Assembly (NCBI GenBank): GCA_964425645.1
Contig: CAYRNC010000004.1
Location: 1 to 49,826 of the forward strand
Direction: 5' to 3'
Length of the DNA: 49,826 bases
Source of the DNA: CAYRNC01 sp964425645
GTDB lineage: Bacteria; Bacillota; Clostridia; Peptostreptococcales; Anaerovoracaceae
A program made the translations under genes and the position numbers. Of the stretch, positions 26,198-33,562 are shown in pieces; the first letter of the stretch is position 1, and each line of letters begins with the position of its first letter. The notes under the pieces were generated by a model. That model was not told where the DNA came from and did no database searches. It saw only the letters and a list, made by a program, of their open reading frames with translations.

Positions 26198-26965
26198 ATG
26201 GAAGCTTCCCAAACTAATGAAGAAAAGGCAATAAAAAATCTTTGGGATCGCTATGCAAAGGATAAAAGCACAGAAACGAGAAACGAAATCGTTTTAACCT
26301 ATACGTGGCTTGTGAAAAAAATAGTTCTCAGATTCAAAGGCAGAAGCGACAACTACAGTCAGCTGGATGATATGGTGAATCAGGGAATCATCGCTTTAAT
26401 CGATGCGGTTGAAAGATATAATCCGGATCTGGGAAGTAAATTCGAAAGTTTTGCATCCATAAAGATAAAGGGTGCTGTTATAGACTTTATGAGGGAACAG
26501 GATTGGATTCCCAGGAATCAAAGAAGCCTAGTCAAAGAATTCGATGAAGTTTACGGAGAATTGTACGCTCAAAAGGGCAGGGAGCCCAGACCGGAAGAAA
26601 TCGCCGAAAGAATGGGTGTTTCTTTGCTGCATCTTGACAAAATCCTACAGCAAAGGAATAACGCCATAATATTGTCGTACGAAGAGGTGATATATGAAAA
26701 GATGATGCTTGCCTCTCCTTTGGTGCACAGTCAAAGGGATAAAGGTCTGCCTGAGCCTGAATTGCTGTACAACGAGCTTAAGGATAAACTGATTGAGGCG
26801 ATAGAAGGGCTCAACGAAAAAGAAAGGCTCGTAGTGACGCTTTATTATTATGAAAACCTGAAACTGAAAGAGATAGCGGAGGTATTGGGTGTTACGGAAT
26901 CCCGGGTTTCACAGATACATTCTGCATCCATAATTAAAATGAAACATCGATTAAACAGTTATTGA
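26198..26965 (+). CDS. sigD: Flagellar sigma factor, sigma-D/FliA type
   Basis: An RNA polymerase sigma-28 family factor for late flagellar and chemotaxis genes, the target of FlgM. The 255-residue product has region 2 (LDDMVNQGIIALIDAVERYNP, then FESFASIKIKGAVIDFMREQDW), region 3 (VSLLHLDKIL) and region 4 with the helix-turn-helix LKEIAEVLGVTESRVSQIHS. AGAGGTGA places the start at the ATG at 26198 rather than the GTG at 26189. Three candidate target promoters are visible in the window. Confidence 0.96.
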   Translation: MEASQTNEEKAIKNLWDRYAKDKSTETRNEIVLTYTWLVKKIVLRFKGRSDNYSQLDDMVNQGIIALIDAVERYNPDLGSKFESFASIKIKGAVIDFMREQDWIPRNQRSLVKEFDEVYGELYAQKGREPRPEEIAERMGVSLLHLDKILQQRNNAIILSYEEVIYEKMMLASPLVHSQRDKGLPEPELLYNELKDKLIEAIEGLNEKERLVVTLYYYENLKLKEIAEVLGVTESRVSQIHSASIIKMKHRLNSY

Positions 26966-26978
26966 AAGGAGTAACGAG

Positions 26979-27728
26979 ATGGTAAGAGGATTTTATTCGG
27001 CGGCTTCCGGAATTCTGTCCAGGCAAAAGTCGATGGATGCCGTTTCAAACAATATTGCAAATGTAACGACTGCAGGCTATAAGGGGCAGGGTGCGATAGA
27101 GTCAAGCTTCGGGGAACATTTGGTTGCCAGGCTGGGCGGGTCTGCCGTCACGTCTGTCGGGCCGGGGGCGCTTATGACAGTAAATGCAGATACATATACT
27201 GATTTTTCACAAGGCATGTTTGAACATACGGGAAGAAGCGTTGATTTTGCAATAAATGGCGAGGGATTCTTCGTTGCAAGAAGTGAGAAATACGGGGATG
27301 TGCTTACAAGAAACGGACAGGCGATGCTGGATAAGGACGGCCATCTCGTCATCCCCGGTATAGGAAGGCTGCTTGGTGAGGGAGGTCGGGAAATCACTTT
27401 GAAAAGCAGCAATTTTTCAATAGGTGAGGACGGGACGATTTATGAAGAAGGAAGGAAAGCGGACAAGCTGTATGTGGCTGTAAGCGAAGATGGTTCCGAC
27501 TTAATAAAGGTGGGTCGGGATGCTTTCAAAAGCTTAAGGTATCAAAGGGCAGATGAAAAAAGCTTCAGCATTATGCAGTTTCATATTGAGAAGGCAAACG
27601 TCAATATTGTTAAAGAGTTAAGCAGACTCATTGCAGGGCAAAGTCATTTTCAATCCTGCGCCCAGGTATTGAAGATTTATGACAAAATCAACGAGCTTGG
27701 AGTCAATCGGATAGGCAGCTTAGACTGA
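26979..27728 (+). CDS. flhO: Flagellar hook-basal body protein (FlhO/FlgF type)
   Basis: A rod-family protein of 249 residues: MVRGFYSAASGILSRQKSMD, NNIANVTTAGYKGQ, the FAINGEGFFVA segment near residue 90 and a C-terminal helix with VNIVKELSRLIAGQSHFQSCAQ. It is the first of two adjacent homologues, the arrangement of B. subtilis flhO-flhP; a distal-rod role is expected. AAAGGAG precedes the start. Confidence 0.9.
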   Translation: MVRGFYSAASGILSRQKSMDAVSNNIANVTTAGYKGQGAIESSFGEHLVARLGGSAVTSVGPGALMTVNADTYTDFSQGMFEHTGRSVDFAINGEGFFVARSEKYGDVLTRNGQAMLDKDGHLVIPGIGRLLGEGGREITLKSSNFSIGEDGTIYEEGRKADKLYVAVSEDGSDLIKVGRDAFKSLRYQRADEKSFSIMQFHIEKANVNIVKELSRLIAGQSHFQSCAQVLKIYDKINELGVNRIGSLD

Positions 27729-27749
27729 TGAAAGTGAGGAGACGGAAAA

Positions 27750-28451
27750 ATGATCAGAGGATTTTATACAGCAGCATCAAATTTGATGTCTTTCAAGACA
27801 CATCTCGATATCGTGGCAAACAATATTGCAAATGTCAACACCACCGGTTTTAAGCCTCAGCAAACAGGATTTTCAGCTTTGCTTTATCAGAGAATCAATG
27901 GAGGGGCTGGCAATGCCATAAGTGTGGGTCACGGTGTTAAGGTCGAAAGCACGGGTATCGATTTTACACAGGGAGAATTAAAAAGTACCGACATGCCTTT
28001 TGATTTTGCCATATTGGGTGAAGGATTTTTTGCTATAGAAAACAGACAGACTGCCGATATAGCGTATACGAGGGATGGAAGCTTTCAAATTCTGACAGAA
28101 GGGCAAAAAAGTTATGTTGCGGATGCTTCGGGAAACTATGTTTTGGATTCGCAAAGCAGAAAAATGGAAGCAGGAGAGGGATTTGATCCGGATAAGGTTG
28201 GCGTTTTTAAGTTTACAAATCCTTACGGCCTTGAATTTTTAGGTGGCAACAATTTTATACCGACAGAGGCTTCGGGAAAACCTGAGGCAGTGAAAAACCC
28301 CAATATTAAGGTCGGCTGTCTGGAAAACTCCGCTGTATCCATAGCGAAGGAAATGGTCAAGATGATAGAGGCCTCAAAAGGTTTCTCTTTTGGATCCAAG
28401 GTTTTGCAGGCAGCGGATGAAATGGAAAGAACTATTAACCAGCTCAGATAG
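27750..28451 (+). CDS. flhP: Flagellar hook-basal body protein (FlhP/FlgG type)
   Basis: A second rod-family protein of 233 residues (MIRGFYTAASNLMSFKTHLD, NNIANVNTTGFKPQ, FAILGEGFFAI, C-terminal SIAKEMVKMIEASKGFSF). It follows its homologue by 21 bases and corresponds to B. subtilis flhP, required for hook completion. The pair probably forms the distal rod, since no separate flgF/flgG lies earlier in the operon. Confidence 0.9.
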   Translation: MIRGFYTAASNLMSFKTHLDIVANNIANVNTTGFKPQQTGFSALLYQRINGGAGNAISVGHGVKVESTGIDFTQGELKSTDMPFDFAILGEGFFAIENRQTADIAYTRDGSFQILTEGQKSYVADASGNYVLDSQSRKMEAGEGFDPDKVGVFKFTNPYGLEFLGGNNFIPTEASGKPEAVKNPNIKVGCLENSAVSIAKEMVKMIEASKGFSFGSKVLQAADEMERTINQLR

Positions 28452-28483
28452 CTAAATGCATTAAACGCGAGGAAGGGGATGGC

Positions 28484-29866
28484 ATGGATAGGATAGACGT
28501 CATCATAAACGATGACAGGATGATCGGCTACATTGAGCTTGCAAAACGCAGGGAAGAAGATCAGGAACTGCCGCCCGTCACAGAGAACCAAATGTTTGAA
28601 GCTCTAAAAGACAAAGGAATCGTTTTCGGTATAAAAAAAGACAGCGTTAAAATGCTTGCAAAAAGACCGATACACGGCATAAAAATTGAGGTTGCAAAAG
28701 GGGATTATCCTGTCGATGGCGAAGACGGTTTTGTAAATTATTTCGTAAAAAGGGACAAGGAGTACAAACCCGAATTCAATGAAGAGGAAAGGGTTGATTA
28801 CAAAAATCTCAAGTATTTTCAGCTGGTGGAAAAAGGTCAGGTTCTTTGCGAAATAGTAAAGGAAACTGACGGGACCGACGGTATGAATATCTTTGGTGAA
28901 ACAGTATCGGCGAGGGCGGGGAAGCCTCCTTTGTCCCCGATGGGCAAAAACACCGCTTTTAACGAGACGGGGACAAAGCTGACAGCGTCTGAGAGCGGCG
29001 TTGTCCGGTTTATAAAAAGCATAATCGATGTAAATGAGGTTCTTCATCTGCATTCGAATGTGGATTCAAAGACCGGCAACATCGATTTTCCCGGGGATGT
29101 GATCGTGGGTGGAGATGTGCGCTTTGGATATTCCATAAAATCGGGGGGCAGCGTTACGGTTAAAGGAGTAGTGGAAGGCGCCTATGTGGAAGCGGCGGAA
29201 GATATCAATGTCGGTAAAGGCATAAACGGCTCAGGCGGAGAAGAGATGATAGCGGGAGGGAGTCTTCGAAGCGGCTATATAGAAAGTGCGAATTTGAAAG
29301 TTGAAGAGGATATAATGTCCGACTATATCATAGACAGCGATATCATATGTAAAGGCAATATCACTTTAGCAGGTAAAAAGGGACTGATAATCGGAGGTTC
29401 CGTTAAGCTATTTGGAGAATTAAGTGCAAGATACATAGGAAATGAGATGGAGAGATCTACAAGAATAGAAATAATGGGGTTCACTGTAAACGATGAGAAA
29501 ACGATCGAAAGATTGACAGAAGAAATAAAGACAGACAGCAGCAAGGCGGCTAAACTGGCGGGAACTTTAAATCAGTACAGCCGTTTGGACAGACAGGAAG
29601 AAGGCGATAAGCTTTATGAACATCTGGAGCTTCTGGAGCAGCAGCTAAGGCTTATTAAGGAGCGCGTTAAGAACGCAAGGACTGAATTGCAAAGGCTGAA
29701 GGATCAGGGAAAGACGGAATATCCGGGTTTTATAACCTGTCAAAGGAAGCTGTATAGGGGGGTTAAAATCTCCTTTGGAAACGAGCCCTTCATATTCGAA
29801 TTAGATGACATGGAAAGGTGCAGGATATTTTGGTCTGAAGGAGAGATCATTCACAGCACCTTATAA
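28484..29866 (+). CDS. FapA (DUF342) family protein
   Basis: A 460-residue protein of the DUF342/FapA family. The N-terminal 170 residues form an alpha/beta region with KPPLSPMGKNTAFNETGTKL. Residues about 180-320 are a glycine-rich beta-helix (GDVIVGGDVRFGYSIKSGGS, GKGINGSGGEEMIAGGSL). Residues about 340-410 are a coiled helix (LEQQLRLIKERVKNARTELQ). Family members occur near flagellar, chemotaxis and cell-surface genes; the molecular role is unclear. No signal peptide or membrane segment is visible, so it is probably cytoplasmic. Confidence 0.85.
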   Translation: MDRIDVIINDDRMIGYIELAKRREEDQELPPVTENQMFEALKDKGIVFGIKKDSVKMLAKRPIHGIKIEVAKGDYPVDGEDGFVNYFVKRDKEYKPEFNEEERVDYKNLKYFQLVEKGQVLCEIVKETDGTDGMNIFGETVSARAGKPPLSPMGKNTAFNETGTKLTASESGVVRFIKSIIDVNEVLHLHSNVDSKTGNIDFPGDVIVGGDVRFGYSIKSGGSVTVKGVVEGAYVEAAEDINVGKGINGSGGEEMIAGGSLRSGYIESANLKVEEDIMSDYIIDSDIICKGNITLAGKKGLIIGGSVKLFGELSARYIGNEMERSTRIEIMGFTVNDEKTIERLTEEIKTDSSKAAKLAGTLNQYSRLDRQEEGDKLYEHLELLEQQLRLIKERVKNARTELQRLKDQGKTEYPGFITCQRKLYRGVKISFGNEPFIFELDDMERCRIFWSEGEIIHSTL

Positions 29867-29876
29867 AGGATAAAAA

Positions 29877-30521
29877 ATGCTTGAAGCTGAGATCTATAAA
29901 AAAGTTGATATAGTGGATGCTGACTGCAGGATATTGATCAGCTCCGTAAATGTTAATGTGGACAAGGAAAGAATAATTCTTCACGGTGACGGTTTTCCCG
30001 TTCTGGCCCACAACACTTTTGCAAAGGCAATAGGATATATGAAAAACGGAGTTGTGGCCATGGAGGGGACCGTAAGTCTTTCCATTGAAAGTCAGTTAAA
30101 TCTTGATGTGATAAGAAAGAGTGAAAAAACCGACAGGAGAAGTTATCTTAAGGTCAAGACAGATGCGGAAGTGAATATCCTGGCAACGTTCACTTCAATG
30201 GGCAAAGGGCTGCGCATAGGAGAAAATGTGAGATTAAGAGATATCAGCGTCGGAGGTATATGCTTTTTTTCAGACAGAGTGTATTTTATAAAACAGGGTT
30301 TGTATATAGAGCTGGGGGAAATACGCAAGGGGCTAATAGTGAAAGCGGTCGTGCTCAGAAGGGACAAAGAACGGCCTCTCAGCGGTTTTCGCTATCGCTA
30401 TGCCTGCAAATTCAGCGAACTTAGCAATCTGGGGCAAAGACTTATATGTGAATATGTGTTTAAAATGGAATTAGAAAACTACCGCAAGGAAAAGGAAAAA
30501 GATCTGAATATATATGATTGA
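29877..30521 (+). CDS. PilZ-domain protein (YcgR/YpfA-like)
   Basis: A 214-residue protein with an N-terminal YcgR-like beta domain (about 1-80) and a C-terminal PilZ domain (about 85-200). Such proteins bind cyclic di-GMP and brake the motor through MotA or FliG. The DxSxxG motif is intact (RDISVGG, D122-G127), while the arginine motif reads RRSYLK (87-92), with Lys in place of the last Arg of RRxxxR. It ends inside the frame leading to the ParA gene, in the same operon. Confidence 0.88.
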   Translation: MLEAEIYKKVDIVDADCRILISSVNVNVDKERIILHGDGFPVLAHNTFAKAIGYMKNGVVAMEGTVSLSIESQLNLDVIRKSEKTDRRSYLKVKTDAEVNILATFTSMGKGLRIGENVRLRDISVGGICFFSDRVYFIKQGLYIELGEIRKGLIVKAVVLRRDKERPLSGFRYRYACKFSELSNLGQRLICEYVFKMELENYRKEKEKDLNIYD

Positions 30522-30544
30522 CCACCGAAACGGAGGATGGGCCT

Positions 30545-31330
30545 ATGGCTAAAACCGTAGTAATTACTAATCAAAAAGGCGGAGTGGGGAAAACGACTAC
30601 CGCCAGTGCCATTGCATCAGGCCTTGCGAATAAGGGGTGCAGGGTGTTGGCTGTGGATCTGGATCCCCAGGGCAATCTGGGATTCTGCCTGGATGCAGAG
30701 ATCGACAACAGCCCTACCGTATATGAACTGATGAAGGGAGAGGCCGCTGCAGACAGCGTCATACAAAGGAAAAACGGCATCGATATTATTCCCTCAAATA
30801 TCTTATTAAGCGGTGCAGAACTGGAATTTACTAAAATGGGGAGAGAATTCCTTCTGAGAAACGGTATCGCGCCGGTTTTGGATAATTATGATGTGGTCGT
30901 CATAGATACACCCCCCGCCCTGAATCTTTTGACTGTTAATGCCTATACCGCGTCTAACTATCTGATCATACCAATGGTACCGGAAATTTTAAGTCTGCTT
31001 GGGATATCTCAGCTTCGTGAAACCATTGAGCTTGTTAAAGATATCTATAATCCCGGCATTGAAATACTCGGCATTCTGCTTAATAAATATGACAAGCGGA
31101 GGTTGTTGACAAGAGACGTGGAAGATATGGCGAAGATGATCGCAAGGGAGTTAAACTCGAAGGTATTTGATGCCAAGATAAGAACTTCTGTAGCCGTGGC
31201 TGAAGCACCTGCCCACGGAGAAAGCATATATAATTACTCGTCCAGATCCAATGCGACAAAGGATTTTCGAAGTTTTGTCAAGGAATTGGTTTCAGAGAAG
31301 GGGATGAATTTATATGGCAAGAAAAAGTAA
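30545..31330 (+). CDS. ParA/Soj-type partitioning ATPase
   Basis: A 261-residue P-loop ATPase of the ParA/MinD superfamily. It has a deviant Walker A (NQKGGVGKTTTA, residues 8-19), the switch region VDLDPQGN and the Walker B-type VVVIDTPPALNLLT. The NQKGGVGKTTTA form is that of Soj/ParA rather than the SGKGGVGKTN form of FlhG. No parB or MinE partner is nearby; it overlaps the ComFB-domain gene by 17 bases. A role in placing flagella or chemoreceptor arrays is inferred from context. GGAGG precedes the ATG at 30545. Confidence 0.9.
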   Translation: MAKTVVITNQKGGVGKTTTASAIASGLANKGCRVLAVDLDPQGNLGFCLDAEIDNSPTVYELMKGEAAADSVIQRKNGIDIIPSNILLSGAELEFTKMGREFLLRNGIAPVLDNYDVVVIDTPPALNLLTVNAYTASNYLIIPMVPEILSLLGISQLRETIELVKDIYNPGIEILGILLNKYDKRRLLTRDVEDMAKMIARELNSKVFDAKIRTSVAVAEAPAHGESIYNYSSRSNATKDFRSFVKELVSEKGMNLYGKKK

Positions 31331-31850
31331 TAAAACTGAGCAGGTAATGAGGCTTATTACCAAGGACGGCGGGGAACAAAACGCCGTTTCGAAGGACGCT
31401 TTGCCCGTCGATGTGGAAATAGACGTAAGGCCTCCGAAAAAAGAAGAACATAAAATCGAGACAAAGTTGAAAATCGAGATAGATCCGGAGATAGAGGTTA
31501 AATCAAAGGATAAACAGAATAAGGTGAAGGGCGCCGGGGCTGCCGACCCTATAATAGAGCCTGTTGACGAATCGGGGATTCGTCTTGTCAACCTTACGGA
31601 GCACCTTGTAAAAGAAAAGGCGAAGGAGATGATGGATAAGCTCAACGTATGCAGCTGTCCTGACTGCACTATGGATGTTTTGGCATTGGCGCTGAATTCC
31701 TTGAAAAACAATTATATAACTACAAATAAAGGAAGGCTGCATGTACAGCTTGAAATCTATAAAAAGCAATATGAAACGGATATAATCGCCGCCTTGGCCA
31801 AGGCGTGTGTCCGTGTGAAGGTGTCACCCCGCCATAAAGAACAGGAGTAA
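31314..31850 (+). CDS. ComFB-domain protein
   Basis: A 178-residue protein. Residues 1-85 are a charged, probably disordered Lys/Glu-rich linker. Residues about 90-172 match the late-competence ComFB domain: CSCPDC with Cys at 113, 115 and 118, then DVLALALNSLKNNYITTNKG and QYETDIIAALAKACVRVK. ComFB-domain proteins have been described as cyclic di-nucleotide receptors, and the cysteines may bind metal. It overlaps the ParA gene by 17 bases and abuts cheC, so the three are probably co-expressed. Confidence 0.85.
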   Translation: MARKSNKTEQVMRLITKDGGEQNAVSKDALPVDVEIDVRPPKKEEHKIETKLKIEIDPEIEVKSKDKQNKVKGAGAADPIIEPVDESGIRLVNLTEHLVKEKAKEMMDKLNVCSCPDCTMDVLALALNSLKNNYITTNKGRLHVQLEIYKKQYETDIIAALAKACVRVKVSPRHKEQE

Positions 31851-32468
31851 ATGATGTTTGACAGTTATGAGGAACTAAGCGACATACACATAGATGTATT
31901 AAAGGAAATAGGCAATATCGGGGCCGGGAACGCGGCTTCCGCTTTGGCGGCAATATTGGATGAAAGGGTAAAGATAGATCTGCCGATAGTCAGGATTACG
32001 GATTTCAATACGGCGGTCAATGCTTTAGGCGGGGCGGAGGCTATGACGGTAGGCGTTTTAATGGGGTATTCCGGTGAGGCACAAGGCATGATCATGTTTT
32101 TGATCGGCATGGAGGATGCGAGGCAAATTTTGAACATCCTGCTACAGAATTATGAGGCAGAAGATGCATCAGATATAAAATTGTCTGCAATAAAGGAAAT
32201 AGGAAACATTCTCGGATCCTCCTATATAGGGTCCATAGCGGCCCTGACGGGGCTTCGGATAGACCTATCGGTACCGAATGTCGCCATCGATATGGCAGGA
32301 GCGCTTATGAGCGTTCCCATCATTGAATTTGGAGCGATTGGAGATAAGGTAATGTTCATTGAAGAGAATTTCTCGGGGACAGAAAATAATTTAAGAAGCA
32401 ATGTCGTGATGTTCGCACGCATAGATACGTTGAAGTTGATCATGGAAAGATTGGGATTGGAAGCATGA
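31851..32468 (+). CDS. cheC: CheY-P phosphatase CheC
   Basis: CheC removes phosphate from CheY-P and forms a complex with CheD. The 205-residue product has two phosphatase motifs (DVLKEIGN near residue 14 and SAIKEIGN near residue 107, each followed by a conserved Pro about 22 residues on). GGAG at 31844-31847 suits the second ATG (31854) slightly better. It overlaps cheD by 4 bases. With FliY it gives two CheY-P phosphatases in this locus. Confidence 0.94.
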   Translation: MMFDSYEELSDIHIDVLKEIGNIGAGNAASALAAILDERVKIDLPIVRITDFNTAVNALGGAEAMTVGVLMGYSGEAQGMIMFLIGMEDARQILNILLQNYEAEDASDIKLSAIKEIGNILGSSYIGSIAALTGLRIDLSVPNVAIDMAGALMSVPIIEFGAIGDKVMFIEENFSGTENNLRSNVVMFARIDTLKLIMERLGLEA

Positions 32469-32953
32469 GCCGGACACTTATTGTCGGTATTTCTGATTAT
32501 ATCGTAGCAAGGAAACCGGATATTTTAGTAACATATGCCTTGGGCTCCTGCGTGGGGGTTTGCTTATATGATGATAAGCTTCAAATAGGCGGTCTGTCCC
32601 ATATTATGCTGCCTGACAGCACTCAGTTTGCTAAAAGTGACGGAAATCGCATGAAGTATGCAGATACGGCTATTGCGGACTTGGTAAAGGAAATGCAGGC
32701 TTTAGGCTCCGATATGCGCAGTTTAACCGCTCAGATAGCCGGGGGTGCGAAAATGTTTCAGACCCAGCAGGGAAGTCAGGTCGGATCCATCGGCGACCGC
32801 AATGTCGACAGTGTAAAACAGATTTTAACCGTACTTCGCATACCTATTGTGTTTGAGGATACAAGAAAAAATTACGGACGTTCGGTCTTTTTTGATCTCA
32901 GCATCGGTACGATGGAAATTCGCTCTCTTAATAAATCAATGGCCGGATTATAA
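32465..32953 (+). CDS. cheD: Chemoreceptor glutamine deamidase CheD
   Basis: CheD deamidates receptor glutamines and is controlled by CheC. The 162-residue product has the catalytic Cys in ALGSCVGVCLYD (about residue 29) and the His in IGGLSHIMLP (about residue 46), plus QIAGGAKMFQ and IGDRNVDSV. The start overlaps the cheC stop (ATGA). It is the last gene before an internal sigma-D promoter. Confidence 0.95.
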   Translation: MSRTLIVGISDYIVARKPDILVTYALGSCVGVCLYDDKLQIGGLSHIMLPDSTQFAKSDGNRMKYADTAIADLVKEMQALGSDMRSLTAQIAGGAKMFQTQQGSQVGSIGDRNVDSVKQILTVLRIPIVFEDTRKNYGRSVFFDLSIGTMEIRSLNKSMAGL

Positions 32954-32972
32954 GAAAATGTTAAATATGCTA

Positions 32973-32999
32973 TAAAGTTTATAATAATTCAGCCGATGT
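32973..32999 (+). promoter_or_regulatory. Sigma-D promoter of cheW-mcp
   Basis: TAAA (32973-32976), 15 bases, GCCGATGT (32992-32999): one mismatch to the sigma-D consensus. It lies in the 111-base gap after cheD and points to cheW, so cheW and the receptor can be expressed as late genes apart from the flgB operon. Confidence 0.82.
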
Positions 33000-33064
33000 A
33001 TATTTTGTCGGCGGTCATTCCATTTGGGAAGGATGTCGCAAAGACGGCATGAAAGGGGGTTAAT

Positions 33065-33553
33065 ATGTCGGGTGAAACAGATAAAAACATCACGCAGAAT
33101 ACCCAACAAGGCAGATTTCTTACATTTTCCCTGGAACAGGAGATTTACGGGATAGAGATCAGCTATGTCACTGAGATCATCGGCATTCAGACGATAATCA
33201 GGGTGCCGGAAGTGCCCCGCTATATTAAAGGAATCATAAACCTGAGGGGAAAGATCATACCGGTGATCGATGTAAGACTGAAATTCGGCCGGGAACCGAT
33301 AGACTATAATGACAGAACCTGCATAATTGTTATCGACGTCAGCAAAGTATCAGTCGGTCTCATAGTGGACAGAGTCGATGAGGTCCTAACCATAGAGGAC
33401 GACGGTATAGCTGCACCTCCGGAAAGCAGGACAGGCTTCGAAAACAGATACGTAAAAGGTATCGGGAAAGCCGGGGGCAAGGTCCAGTTGTTATTGGACT
33501 GCGAGAAATTATTAATAGCCGGAGAAACAGAGGTTATAGAAGAAATTAAGTAG
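33065..33553 (+). CDS. cheW: Chemotaxis coupling protein CheW
   Basis: CheW links chemoreceptors to the CheA kinase. The 162-residue product is a single CheW domain (FLTFSLEQEIYGIEISYVTE, VPRYIKGIINLRGKIIPVID, VGLIVDRVDEVL). AAGGGGG precedes the start. The partner cheA is not in the window. Confidence 0.96.
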   Translation: MSGETDKNITQNTQQGRFLTFSLEQEIYGIEISYVTEIIGIQTIIRVPEVPRYIKGIINLRGKIIPVIDVRLKFGREPIDYNDRTCIIVIDVSKVSVGLIVDRVDEVLTIEDDGIAAPPESRTGFENRYVKGIGKAGGKVQLLLDCEKLLIAGETEVIEEIK

Positions 33554-33562
33554 GAGGCTGTG

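Noticed and set aside
30545..31330. Naming the ParA ATPase FlhG (YlxH)
   Set aside because: The Walker A form is NQKGGVGKTTTA as in Soj, the flhF neighbour is missing and no N-terminal FlhG activator motif is visible.
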